A DNA stretch of 64,000 nt from Balneolia bacterium. GTDB lineage: Bacteria; Bacteroidota; Rhodothermia; Balneolales; Cyclonatronaceae. A program made the position numbers and the translations under genes. This document shows positions 52,389 through 60,947 of this stretch, in pieces. The number at the start of each line of letters is the position of its first letter. The stretch's first letter is position 1. Location: contig JAIUMA010000005.1 in the NCBI GenBank assembly GCA_022565795.1, positions 1 to 64,000 on the forward strand. The letters run 5' to 3'. Under the pieces are notes generated by a model. The model was not told the DNA's origin, searched no databases, and saw only the letters and a list, made by a program, of their open reading frames with translations.

Positions 52389-53621
52389 TTAATGCTGCGC
52401 ATGCCCTGCCTCCTGCGGGTTCCAGTCTGGCCATGGGTCCTCAAATGAGCCACCGGCATGGTAGTGCGCAATTTCTTCATCCGTGCAGAGACAGGACTCA
52501 AGTTCTTCGTAAAGCTCGTCTTTGTCGAAGTTCTGACCAATAAAGACAAGCTCATTCATACGGTCTCCGAACGCTTTGGTCCACCGGCTCATGATGCGCT
52601 CCTCGTTAGCCTGAAAAGCCGGGTGCTGATTTCGCTCTAATTTGGAAAGCGAATCCCACCATACTCCGGCCGGCTCGGCGTTGATAGAACCTCCGGCCTG
52701 ACTCCAGTTAATCGCTTTATCCGGCCGGGAAGCAATCCAAAACAGCCCCTTCGATCTTACTACAGCTGCCGGCCAGTTATGCCGGATGTAGGCCCACAAA
52801 CGTGCCGGGTGAAACGGCCGTGGCGTCTGAAAAACAATCGAGCTGATGCCGTACTCTTCGGTTTCCGGTGTATGCTCATTCTCCAGCTCCTTTATCCATC
52901 CCGCCGATTGGGAGGTTGTTTCATAATCGAACAGTTTGGTATCCAGGACTTCCTGCAGATCAACTTTACTGTGGGTGGTGCGAATCGTTTTAGCGACAGG
53001 ATTCAGCTTTCGAATTGTAGCCTCGATTTCATCGAGCTGTATGCCGGAAACCAGGTCGGTTTTGTTGAGCAGAATAACGTTCGCAAACTCCACCTGATCG
53101 ATCAGCAGATGCACAATGCTGCGCTCGTCTTCCTCCGTTTCGTGCCAGCCCCGGTCGATAAGCGTATCCATCGACTCCAGGTTTTTATGGAAGGATGATG
53201 CATCCACCACGGTAACCAGCGTATCCAGCCGGCTGATTTCCGACAGGTTTACGGGAAGATCCGACATGTCAAAGAAAAAGGTCTGCGCAACCGGAAGCGG
53301 CTCGGAAATGCCGGTGCTTTCAATAAGCAGATAATCGAAGCGGCCTTCATGCGCAAGCCGTCCGACCTCTTCAATCAAATCCTCGCGGAGGGTGCAGCAG
53401 ATGCAGCCGTTGCTCATTTCAACCAGTCTTTCCTCCGTGCGCGACAGGGTGCCGGTATCCTCCACCAGCTTGGAATCGATATTGATCTCGCTCATATCGT
53501 TTACAATTACGGCCACTTTCAGGCCTTCCTTGTTGCGGAGGATGTGATTCAGCAGGGTTGTTTTTCCGGAGCCGAGAAAGCCGCTCAGCACGGTTACGGG
53601 TAAACGCATTGGTTGATTCAT
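52389..53621 (-). CDS. CobW/ZigA-family zinc-chaperone GTPase
   Basis: A 410-residue G3E GTPase. Walker [10 protein letters not shown], the metal-binding [11 protein letters not shown] (C-x-C-C), E-S-T-G-I-S-E-P, and base motif N-K-T-D. A CobW C-terminal domain ([13 protein letters not shown]) and a histidine-ended tail (G-H-A-Q-H) complete it. ZigA/YciC members deliver zinc to enzymes under shortage. Start at 53621 (M-N-Q-P); 53609 is possible. Two palindromic boxes directly upstream support zinc-dependent control. Confidence 0.92.
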   Translation of the reverse strand: MNQPMRLPVTVLSGFLGSGKTTLLNHILRNKEGLKVAVIVNDMSEINIDSKLVEDTGTLSRTEERLVEMSNGCICCTLREDLIEEVGRLAHEGRFDYLLIESTGISEPLPVAQTFFFDMSDLPVNLSEISRLDTLVTVVDASSFHKNLESMDTLIDRGWHETEEDERSIVHLLIDQVEFANVILLNKTDLVSGIQLDEIEATIRKLNPVAKTIRTTHSKVDLQEVLDTKLFDYETTSQSAGWIKELENEHTPETEEYGISSIVFQTPRPFHPARLWAYIRHNWPAAVVRSKGLFWIASRPDKAINWSQAGGSINAEPAGVWWDSLSKLERNQHPAFQANEERIMSRWTKAFGDRMNELVFIGQNFDKDELYEELESCLCTDEEIAHYHAGGSFEDPWPDWNPQEAGHAQH

Positions 53622-53636
53622 TGACAAAATTAATAA

Positions 53637-53653
53637 ATGCAATAATGTTGCAA
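53637..53653. promoter_or_regulatory. Zur/Fur-like box proximal to CobW gene
   Basis: TGCAA and TTGCA arms with a five-base spacer, 16 bases upstream of the ATG. It is a weaker version of the site at 53681-53699, so a repressor may bind both. Confidence 0.55.
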
Positions 53654-53680
53654 GTAGTAATATAGCAGGTGCTCAGGTAT

Positions 53681-53699
53681 AATGCAACTAAGTTGCATT
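53681..53699. promoter_or_regulatory. Zur/Fur-like box distal to CobW gene
   Basis: AATGCAACTAAGTTGCATT: perfect 8-base arms with a three-base spacer, 60 bases upstream of the GTPase start. Size and symmetry are those of Fur-family operators; zinc is suggested by the gene controlled. Confidence 0.65.
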
Positions 53700-54002
53700 T
53701 TTTAGGGCGATATTTATTGTCCGTTGTCCGGCTCAGGCTTGCTGGTAAAAGAAGAATTATCCTGCCCTGCATCTTTCCCAGGCTTACTATGAAAACTTAT
53801 TTCCGGACTTCTCAACCTTTATGGCCAGCACATTCATCCTGCAGCGAATATAGATTAATATGTAACAACCATCTGCATGTATGTAAGGTAATACCAACAA
53901 ATCCGCTGCATATTATTATTGAGAAAAGGTTATGAGACAGGTTCCAAATCAGAACCTGCCCGAATCTTAATTCTCTTTCCATCAACTATTATGGAGTTAA
54001 AT
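53700..54002. other. Intergenic region between divergent CobW and DUF4398 genes
   Basis: About 300 AT-rich bases with no gene. No terminator or repeat of the window's families was noticed. Confidence 0.4.
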
Positions 54003-54374
54003 ATGAGACTGTATCAAAAACTGTTTACAGGTGTCATCTGTCTGGGTCTGTTAACTGCATGCGGAAGCACAAACCCACCCACCCAGCAGCTCACCGAAAC
54101 ACAAATGGTTATTCAGCAGGCAGAAGAGCTGGGAGCTGAAGACTACGCCCCACTCGAGATCAGGGATGCCAGAATTAAGCTTGACCTGGCCAGAGAGGCC
54201 GTTAAGGATGAAGAGTATGATAAGGCCATCCGCCTTGCCGAACATGCCAGACTGGATGCGGAGCTGGCTCAGATAAAAGCCCGTTCCGGTAAAGCCCAAA
54301 AAGAGGTTGCTGAATTAAGAGAGAGCATCCGGGTTTTAAAGTCGGAAATTGAAAGAAATCAAAGAAATAACTAA
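54003..54374 (+). CDS. DUF4398 lipoprotein
   Basis: A 123-residue lipoprotein (lipobox L-T-A-C) with the DUF4398 helical pattern: A-E-E-L-G-A-E-D-Y-A-P-L-E-I-R-D-A-R-I-K-L-D-L-A, then E-Y-D-K-A-I-R-L-A-E-H-A-R-L-D-A-E-L-A. A long coiled helix closes it. DUF4398 domains are often found in front of OmpA-like domains, and indeed the next gene carries both. The likely role is in linking envelope layers. An ATG four codons earlier (53991) is a second possible start. Confidence 0.88.
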   Translation: MRLYQKLFTGVICLGLLTACGSTNPPTQQLTETQMVIQQAEELGAEDYAPLEIRDARIKLDLAREAVKDEEYDKAIRLAEHARLDAELAQIKARSGKAQKEVAELRESIRVLKSEIERNQRNN

Positions 54375-54391
54375 ACCTGGTGAGGATAAAT

Positions 54392-55297
54392 ATGATGAAT
54401 TTACTACAGCAGATACACACAACATTCTTACCTAAAGCCATTCTGGGACTTATCCCTCTGCTCCTGATTTTCACAGGATGCGCCGGGCCTCAAGCGGCCA
54501 ACTCAGAGCTTACAACCGCAACTGAAGCCTACAATGAGGCGCAGCGAGACCCCTCCATTGCACAGTTCGCGCCGGTTGCCTTAAAAGAAGCCGAAGAGGC
54601 GCTGGAGAGAACTCAGTCGCTGTGGGAGGCTAAGGCAGATAAGTCGTCGGTTGATCACTACGCCTACATAGCGCTACAGAAAACCAGAATCGCACTTGAA
54701 ACTGCTGCTTTTAACGCTGCAAATCAGGAAATAAGCCGAAGTGAAGTAGAGCGTCAACAGGTTCTGCTGGACGTCCGCCGTTCTGAAGCAGACCGGTCTG
54801 AAGCCAGAGCACAAAGTGCACTGGAGGAAGCTCGTGGAGAAAGAGCGCTGGCTGACGAAGCCCGCAGAAGAGCGGATTTACTCGCCGCAAGAGTGAATGA
54901 ACTCGAAGCCCGTCCAACCGACCGCGGACTGGTGCTAACGCTTGGCGACGTACTGTTTGAAACCGGTCAGTCTGATCTTCGCTCGGCTGGAATGAAGACC
55001 ATGGACGATCTGGCAAAATTCCTGCAGGAATACCCTGAGCGCAATATTTTAGTCGAAGGTTTCACCGACAATGTTGGTTCCGAGTCTTTCAACATGGAGT
55101 TATCCAGAAAACGGGCCAACTCAGTGAAAGCAGCAATCCTGAATAGAAACATAGCCGAAAACCGTATTCGTACGGTCGGTTATGGATTTCAATATCCCGT
55201 AGGAAGTAACGATACCGCCGCGGGACGTCAGCAAAATCGTCGTGTTGAAATTATTATCTCCGAACAGGATGGCACGATTACAACAAGAGGCCAGTAG
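54392..55297 (+). CDS. DUF4398-OmpA lipoprotein
   Basis: A 301-residue lipoprotein (lipobox F-T-G-C). Residues 40-120 repeat the DUF4398 helix pattern (F-A-P-V-A-L-K-E-A-E-E-A-L-E-R), 120-185 are a charged coiled coil, and the C-terminus is a peptidoglycan-binding OmpA domain: F-E-T-G-Q-S-D-L-R, G-F-T-D-N-V-G-S, N-M-E-L-S-R-K-R-A and N-R-R-V-E-I. The start at 54392 follows a GGTGAGG ribosome site; a GTG within it at 54380 is less likely. Partner of the upstream DUF4398 lipoprotein in one operon, ended by a hairpin. Confidence 0.93.
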   Translation: MMNLLQQIHTTFLPKAILGLIPLLLIFTGCAGPQAANSELTTATEAYNEAQRDPSIAQFAPVALKEAEEALERTQSLWEAKADKSSVDHYAYIALQKTRIALETAAFNAANQEISRSEVERQQVLLDVRRSEADRSEARAQSALEEARGERALADEARRRADLLAARVNELEARPTDRGLVLTLGDVLFETGQSDLRSAGMKTMDDLAKFLQEYPERNILVEGFTDNVGSESFNMELSRKRANSVKAAILNRNIAENRIRTVGYGFQYPVGSNDTAAGRQQNRRVEIIISEQDGTITTRGQ

Positions 55298-55329
55298 AGC
55301 AAAACGAATTCTTTCAGACTGAATAACAG

Positions 55330-55368
55330 ATCTCTTCAATCGCTGGAATGCGGTTGGAGAGATTTTTT
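55330..55368 (+). terminator. Terminator after OmpA lipoprotein gene
   Basis: ATCTCTTCAATCGC pairs with GCGGTTGGAGAGAT (two G-U pairs), loop of six, then five or six T. Confidence 0.75.
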
Positions 55369-55509
55369 GTGGCGTTCTAAGAGAAGGGTATCTCAATCCC
55401 TCAAAAATAGCTGAAATGATGAATGTAGAGAGGTAAATCTTTTTCTGCACCATATTCTACAAACGCCTGCTGAATATTTCCCGGCGGATGGAAAAAGCTG
55501 GATCGCTGC

Positions 55510-57357
55510 TCATGAGCCAAGCGGCATAGTAACCATTATTTCAACACCGTCACCGGGCTGAGAGGCCACTGAAAGCTTTCCGCCCACGTAGGCAACCCGT
55601 TTCTCAATATTGTACATTCCGATTCCTCTGCTGCGGTTTTCCTCAGGCAAAATCCCGACTCCGTCATCTTCTATGGTAACCACAATGTCTCCATCCACAC
55701 AGATCAGCTGGATTTCAGCCGTTTGGGCTCTGCTGTGCTTCTCTATATTCTGAATACTTTCCTGAACAATCCGGAATAGCTGTACAGCTTTTTCATCGGG
55801 CAGGTCATCGGGTATGTCAACCGCTTGAAATGAATACCTTACCGAACTGCTTTCATTCACCTCACGAACCATCTGATGAATGGCTTCGCTCAGACCGTGA
55901 ACAGATAAGCCAAAGGGTGAAAGCTTATGAGACAAAAGCCGGACTTGTTGGATTACAGATGAAATCTCCTTTTTGATTGCGTTTTCCCCTGCTCGTTTTG
56001 AAGCCACGTTTCGGTTTAGCTGACTCAGACGGCTTCCGATCTCATCGTGCAGCTCCATGGCTACGCGCTCGCGCTCTTTTTCCGAGCCTTTTATGTAAGC
56101 TCTGAGATTTTCATTCTCCAGCCTACTAATTTTGCCAACCAGAAGCGCATGTTCCTTTTTGGCCAGCCTTACCTGCCAGACTATCCCCGCACTGAGGAAA
56201 GCAATTTCCAACAGCGAAGCGATTTGTATGGGCGTAAACAGCATGGAGGGGAGCGTAATCAGGCCGAATTCCGTGCAGATAAACAGTAAACCCGCCGCAA
56301 AAATGAATGAAAATGCCCCTATAAAAAGCAGCGAGCTGTACTTATCAACCATGAAGTATCTCAAGGCCGCCAGGATTGCTGAGCCAAACGAGCAGAGCAC
56401 AGTAGCATACAGGACTATGATTATCACTGTTGCATTTTGAACCGCAAATGCTGTAAAAAACAGATGTGTAGCAGCCAGGAGTCCAATTGCTACTAAACAT
56501 CCCGTGATGACCCGGTGAATCAGTCTGAAATACCTTTTGGTGGAAAAGTAAGACATCACAAACAGATTAAGCGTAATAATCATGAAATAGCTTATGCCTA
56601 TTCGGGCATGTCCGCCTATAACTTGCGACTCCGGATAGACATACTTCTGGGCCAGGCCCAAATCAACAAACACGAATATGCCTACGCTCAGCATGTAGAG
56701 CAGATACCACAAAATTCTCGTGTAAAAAGACAGCAGATAAGCGATTATTGAAACCAAAGCCACAAAGATGAAGGCGCCAAAATAGAGTCCGTAATAGGCG
56801 TAGTTTAGCTGTTGCTGCTGAAAAAAATGGTTCTGACTCCAGATGGTTACCGGATACTGCAACGACGACCTTCTTTTATCCAGCAGGAACAAAACCTCTG
56901 TCGTTTTGCCGGGGGGGACTTCAATAGCAAAAGCAAAATTGGTATGCTTAAAATCTCTGCTACTCATTGGGGCAGCCCTGCCGGTTGAGGTCAGAAGTTC
57001 TGGCTCACCGCTTCCGGTTCTCGCATAAAAATCAATAAAATTGATGTTTGGGTTCTGTATTTCCACAATCCACGACGATGCGGCACTCCTGTTTTTGAGT
57101 GACAGCCCAATCCAGACGTAATCCTGCACAAAGCCATAATAATGGGAGCCGGATTGTGCATCGTTTGCGAAACGGTTTAACGCCTCATCAGCTGTGATCT
57201 CTTCGCTTGTTTTAATAACTGCAATGAGTTCCGTTGCCGGCTGCCCGCTGATTTCCGAATCAAGCTCAATTACCGACAGCTGAGCAGAAGCAAGCGGGGT
57301 ACGTATGCACATCAATATGCATGTAAGGATAAATAAGTGCAGGATCTGACATCGCAT
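55510..57357 (-). CDS. 7TM-DISM sensor histidine kinase
   Basis: A 615-residue membrane kinase. Signal-like start, an extracytoplasmic 7TMR-DISMED2 domain (about 30-180, with W-I-G-L-S-L-K-N-R-S), seven helices (185-385), a short coiled part, then a HisKA_3 domain with H437 in E-L-H-D-E-I-G-S-R-L-S-Q-L. HATPase box has N-I-E-K-H-S, D-D-G-V-G-I and R-G-I-G-M-Y-N. The DISM part senses an outside ligand, often carbohydrate-like. It pairs with the LuxR-type regulator just upstream (3 bases apart). Confidence 0.94.
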   Translation of the reverse strand: MRCQILHLFILTCILMCIRTPLASAQLSVIELDSEISGQPATELIAVIKTSEEITADEALNRFANDAQSGSHYYGFVQDYVWIGLSLKNRSAASSWIVEIQNPNINFIDFYARTGSGEPELLTSTGRAAPMSSRDFKHTNFAFAIEVPPGKTTEVLFLLDKRRSSLQYPVTIWSQNHFFQQQQLNYAYYGLYFGAFIFVALVSIIAYLLSFYTRILWYLLYMLSVGIFVFVDLGLAQKYVYPESQVIGGHARIGISYFMIITLNLFVMSYFSTKRYFRLIHRVITGCLVAIGLLAATHLFFTAFAVQNATVIIIVLYATVLCSFGSAILAALRYFMVDKYSSLLFIGAFSFIFAAGLLFICTEFGLITLPSMLFTPIQIASLLEIAFLSAGIVWQVRLAKKEHALLVGKISRLENENLRAYIKGSEKERERVAMELHDEIGSRLSQLNRNVASKRAGENAIKKEISSVIQQVRLLSHKLSPFGLSVHGLSEAIHQMVREVNESSSVRYSFQAVDIPDDLPDEKAVQLFRIVQESIQNIEKHSRAQTAEIQLICVDGDIVVTIEDDGVGILPEENRSRGIGMYNIEKRVAYVGGKLSVASQPGDGVEIMVTMPLGS

Positions 57358-57360
57358 GGG

Positions 57361-57975
57361 TTATCCCAGACCATTTTTATACGCAAAAGTGATCAGCTCC
57401 CGAATGTTCGAAATATTCAGCTTTTTATAAATATTTCTTCGGTGCGTGTTAACCGTATGGCGGCTTATATAGAGTTTAGAAGCGATATCGGTTGAGCTGC
57501 TGCCCCGGGCGGTTTGGGATATAATCTGTTTTTCTCTTTTTGTAAGAAACAGAGCTCCGGAGCCACAACCGTTTCTCCTGACCTGCTTAATTTTTGGATT
57601 GATATAATGATCCCCCGATTGTACAACATTAAGGGCATAAAGAAGCTCAGCTTCTCCAAAATCCTTAAGCAAAAATCCGTCAGCACCTTCACGGAGAACT
57701 TTATCTGCCAGCAAAGGGTCGTTATGCATGGTAAGAACCAGCATCGCCATTTGCGGATGTTTTCTTCGAATTTCTGCAATGTTACCCAGGCTGTTTTGGT
57801 CCGGCAGGTTCAAATCCAATATTAGAACGCGGGGAGATTCCGATTCAAGGGCTTCAAGCAGCCCACCAACCGTTTTGTATGATGAAACGGGTCCGTATTG
57901 CCCTGATTTTTCCAGAATATGTACAATTCCGTCTATTACAATTTGATGATCTTCACAGATAAATACTGAGCTCAT
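57361..57975 (-). CDS. NarL/LuxR-type response regulator
   Basis: A 204-residue regulator. The receiver has E8-D9, phosphoacceptor D54 in L-I-L-D-L-N-L-P-D, T82 and K104. The C-terminal LuxR HTH has L-T-K-R-E-K-Q-I-I and S-S-T-D-I-A-S-K-L-Y-I-S-R-H-T-V-N-T-H-R-R-N-I-Y-K-K-L. It is the likely partner of the kinase encoded downstream in the same operon. Its targets are not shown; the OmpA operon nearby is divergent but 200 bases beyond the kinase's end. Confidence 0.95.
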   Translation of the reverse strand: MSSVFICEDHQIVIDGIVHILEKSGQYGPVSSYKTVGGLLEALESESPRVLILDLNLPDQNSLGNIAEIRRKHPQMAMLVLTMHNDPLLADKVLREGADGFLLKDFGEAELLYALNVVQSGDHYINPKIKQVRRNGCGSGALFLTKREKQIISQTARGSSSTDIASKLYISRHTVNTHRRNIYKKLNISNIRELITFAYKNGLG

Positions 57976-58083
57976 GTCTGCACTGGTTCATTCATCTTCT
58001 TTACTACTAAATGCGGAAAAAAAATAAGGTTCTCCCCAAAATTATCACTTGAAATTTCAGAAATACGAAGTACTCAATACTAT

Positions 58084-59385
58084 TTACGACATTCTGCTAA
58101 ATACTTTGCCGGGCAAAAACCAGAGCAGGGTGGCGCCGCGGGCCAGCATGTAGGCAACCATGGCCAGCCAGAGTGCATGGTTTCCTATAAAGCCGACGCT
58201 GATGTAGTAGGCGGGCACAAATACCAGAAAGGTGGATATCAGCATGGAGTCGCGCATGGGACCGGTTACGGTGGCGCCAATGTAGATGCCGTCGAGCATG
58301 AAACAGAAGCTGTTTACCAAAGGCGCAAAAACGGTCCAGCCGAAGTAGACCAGGCCAAGGGTGATCAGCTCCGGATTGTCGGTGAACAGGCGGAGCAATT
58401 GCGCATCAAACAGATAGTAGATCAGGCTGAAGGCCGCGCCGAGGCCCATTCCCCAAGCTATTAATAATTTCACGGCTTTTTTGAGATTCCGTTTATCGCC
58501 CGCGCCCATATATTTTCCGGTAAGGCTCTCGGCCGCATAGGCGAACCCGTCGACCCCGTAGGCCATGATGTACCAGAGCTGCATCAGAATGGTGTTGATG
58601 GCCAGGATTTCATCACCCAGCGCCGCGCTTTGAATGGTGAAAAACGAGTATGTAAAAATGAGGCTCATGGTGCGGATAAAAATATCCCGGCTCACGCTGA
58701 AAAACCGCTTCAGCCCGTCTATGGCAAGCAGCGCTTTTCGCCCGAGATGAATGTACGAGCGACCGTAATATCTGAAAAAGAGAAAGAGCGCAAACCCAAG
58801 TCCGGCGTACTGCGCGATGACGGTTCCGTAGGCCACGCCGTCGACCGTCATGCCGAGTCCGTAGATCAAAAAGATGTTCAGCGCTATGTTCAGCAGGTTG
58901 ATGAATATGGTGATGTACATCGGAAAGCGGGCGTTCTGCATGCCCAGAAACCAGCCCTGTATGGCAAAGAGCGCCAGCACGGCCGGGGCGTCCCAGATGC
59001 GGATATAGAAATAGAGCGCGGCAAATTCACGCACCTCGTCGGAGGTGCTTACGATCATCATGGCGCCGCTGAAAATGAAGTATTGAGACACCAAAAGCAG
59101 CGCGCTTCCCAACATGCCCGCCAGCACGGCCCGGCTGAGGACTACTCCCACCTCCACATCACGCTTGCCGCCCAGAGCGGTAGCCGTAAGGCCGGTGGTG
59201 CCCATCCTCAGAAAGCCGAATCCCCAGTAGACGAAGTTGAAAATCATCGCGCCGATGGCGATCGCACCGAGGTAATAGACGCCGTCCAGCCGGCCAACCA
59301 GCGCGGTATCTACCGAGCTGAGCAGCGGCACCGACAGGTTGCTGATGATGTTCGGAATAGCCAGCCGGAGGATTTTCTTGTTCAA
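58084..59385 (-). CDS. MATE-family efflux transporter (DinF-like)
   Basis: A 433-residue multidrug/toxin exporter of the MATE superfamily with 12 hydrophobic segments. It opens L-R-L-A-I-P-N-I-I-S-N-L-S-V-P-L-L-S-S-V-D-T-A-L-V-G-style, with G-F-L-R-M-G-T-T-G-L-T-A and the mid-protein repeat region A-Y-G-V-D-G-F-A-Y-A-A-E-S-L-T-G typical of the DinF branch. Uses proton or sodium flow to expel cationic compounds. It starts 9 bases after the peptidase gene's end and may be co-transcribed with it. Confidence 0.92.
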   Translation of the reverse strand: MNKKILRLAIPNIISNLSVPLLSSVDTALVGRLDGVYYLGAIAIGAMIFNFVYWGFGFLRMGTTGLTATALGGKRDVEVGVVLSRAVLAGMLGSALLLVSQYFIFSGAMMIVSTSDEVREFAALYFYIRIWDAPAVLALFAIQGWFLGMQNARFPMYITIFINLLNIALNIFLIYGLGMTVDGVAYGTVIAQYAGLGFALFLFFRYYGRSYIHLGRKALLAIDGLKRFFSVSRDIFIRTMSLIFTYSFFTIQSAALGDEILAINTILMQLWYIMAYGVDGFAYAAESLTGKYMGAGDKRNLKKAVKLLIAWGMGLGAAFSLIYYLFDAQLLRLFTDNPELITLGLVYFGWTVFAPLVNSFCFMLDGIYIGATVTGPMRDSMLISTFLVFVPAYYISVGFIGNHALWLAMVAYMLARGATLLWFLPGKVFSRMS

Positions 59386-59394
59386 ACTACCCGT

Positions 59395-60264
59395 TTAGCT
59401 TTTGGTGAAGGGTTTATGGCTGTCCAGATAACGCTCAAGAAGGTTCAGCACCCGCTCGATATCTTTAATAAACACCCGCTCGTCCCGCTGGTGATACGGA
59501 AAGATGGCCGGCTCCAGCGCCAGCGATGGGACGGCTACATCCGGCTCCGTTTCCTCATTCAGCACCTTGCCGTAGGTAAGGTAGTCGTTGGTGTTGTTGG
59601 CCTGTATGATGCCGTCGTCGAGCTGCATGAAACGGTCAGCCGCCTCCGAGGTCCGATCGGCCTCAAGCGGTGAGGGCACGGTCTTCGTAAACTCCCAGTG
59701 GCCTGAATAGAGCGCACATCCAGGCTTGCCTTTAAACAGGGGCGTGGTGTCGACGGTTACGACTATGTCCGGGATAAGGTCTTCGTCAATCAGGTGCTGC
59801 GACAGGCGTTCAGCTCCCATGCCGTGATGCAGACCTTCGCCCCCGTTTCGCAATAGTTCGGGGTGCTCGCGAAGCCCCATGCCTTCTTCCATTTCGGAGA
59901 GGAGGATTACCAGCTCAGGCCACTCCCGGTTTGGCGCCTGCTCCAGCAGCGCCAGGATGATGCCGATGCCGACCGTATTATCCATCTGACCCTCTACGTA
60001 GTCTTCACCCTGCACAAACGGAAGCTTTTCGGGAGCGTCTTTACCAAAGTGATTTATTTTATCCAGATGCGCGCTCAGGGCAACGCGGCCATCACCCTTT
60101 CCGGGAACAAAAAGCACCAGGTTGCGCTCATCCACCACGGTGACTTCACAGCCGGGAATAGCCTCAGCCACGGACAAAATGTACGGATGAATAATCTCCT
60201 CATAAGAGCTGAATGATGGAATCTGTGCGGTATCGCGAATAAGTTCAAGACAGCGTGAAAGCAT
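59395..60264 (-). CDS. Zinc metallopeptidase of the M20/M28 kind
   Basis: A 289-residue hydrolase. Metal-site motifs: S-A-H-L-D-K-I (first His/Asp), G-Q-M-D-N-T-V-G-I-G-I, S-E-M-E-E-G-M-G with the acid/base pair E-E, and V-T-V-D-T-T-P. These fit M20/M28-type aminopeptidases or deacetylases. It lacks the inserted dimerisation domain of long M20 enzymes, so is short. Substrate unclear. It may share a transcript with the MATE gene. Confidence 0.82.
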   Translation of the reverse strand: MLSRCLELIRDTAQIPSFSSYEEIIHPYILSVAEAIPGCEVTVVDERNLVLFVPGKGDGRVALSAHLDKINHFGKDAPEKLPFVQGEDYVEGQMDNTVGIGIILALLEQAPNREWPELVILLSEMEEGMGLREHPELLRNGGEGLHHGMGAERLSQHLIDEDLIPDIVVTVDTTPLFKGKPGCALYSGHWEFTKTVPSPLEADRTSEAADRFMQLDDGIIQANNTNDYLTYGKVLNEETEPDVAVPSLALEPAIFPYHQRDERVFIKDIERVLNLLERYLDSHKPFTKS

Positions 60265-60426
60265 GGTAAAGAATGATGAACGTGTGCAGTTGGTGATGTT
60301 TTTGGTCTGCAGAATGATACTATTTTTCGACCAGAAACGATACCGGGCATGAGGATAAACACTAAAAAGGAAAGCTCTAAAAACACGAAAAGGTAAGTGG
60401 TTGTTGGGATGTACTCGGTGTTAATC

Positions 60427-60480
60427 ACCCAAAGCCATCAACGAATTCTCCCTCTCCTTGAGGAGAGGGCTTTAGATTTT
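60427..60480. repeat. CCTCTCCTTGAGGAGAGG repeat copy 1
   Basis: CACCCAAAGCCATCAACGAA, then TTCTCCCTCTCCTTGAGGAG, AGGGCTTTAGATTTTGC. The core palindrome could be a bidirectional terminator or a mobile repeat. Confidence 0.7.
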
Positions 60481-60611
60481 GCAATTTTATGGGCTCGGAA
60501 GATTTAGCCAATGATAGTAACGGAGCCCGCTATTTTTTTAAAAAATCAAAAACGGTGAATTTTCTGACTACACAACACCTGAAGACGAAGGCTTTACAGA
60601 CGAAAATAATC

Positions 60612-60669
60612 ACCCAAAGCCATCAGCCAATTCTCCCTCTCCTTGAGGAGAGGGGCGGGGTGAGGTGTC
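60612..60669. repeat. CCTCTCCTTGAGGAGAGG repeat copy 2
   Basis: Same left flank (CACCCAAAGCCATCAGCCAA) as copy 1; right flank GGCGGGGTGAGGTG, a known partner word in other genomes as I recall. Confidence 0.7.
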
Positions 60670-60834
60670 AGTGCTGGCTGAATTACCATGCACAGCGAAT
60701 TATTGCCCGTAACAAAAAGCTTACAAGTCGATTTTGGCACCGATTATGTTTATCTATTTTAGTAGAGATCTTGGCTTTTTTTGCCGATCCCCGTTTAAAT
60801 TTTACTGTAGTTTTGAAGAAAGACATCCAGTGTT

Positions 60835-60883
60835 CACCTCACCCAACCCTCTCCTCAAGGAGAGGGCTTTAGATTTTGCTTAA
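60835..60883. repeat. CCTCTCCTCAAGGAGAGG repeat copy 3
   Basis: Inverted left flank TCACCTCACCCAACC with core CCTCTCCTCAAGGAGAGG and right flank GCTTTAGATTTTGC like copy 1; so a composite of the two others. Confidence 0.7.
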
Positions 60884-60947
60884 CGTCCTGCAGTCTTAAT
60901 CCACCCTTTTCCTTGTAACTTAACCCCTCATCCTACGATCTCATACA

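Larger units (their letters stand above)
60265..60947. other. Repeat-rich intergenic region
   Basis: About 680 bases. Holds an AAACACTAAAAAGGAAAGC motif (60357-60395) like 12292-12335, and three copies of the CCTCTCCTTGAGGAGAGG palindrome. A 127-codon frame (60489-60872) runs over two palindrome copies and is not protein-like. Confidence 0.65.

Noticed and set aside
58630-59673. Long plus-strand frame of 347 codons
   Set aside because: It is the antisense of the MATE transporter and metallopeptidase genes, which have clear families; its composition (H, Q, R rich) is that of a shadow frame.
60489-60872. Frame of 127 codons on the plus strand
   Set aside because: It runs through two copies of the intergenic palindrome and has no protein-like domain or ribosome site.
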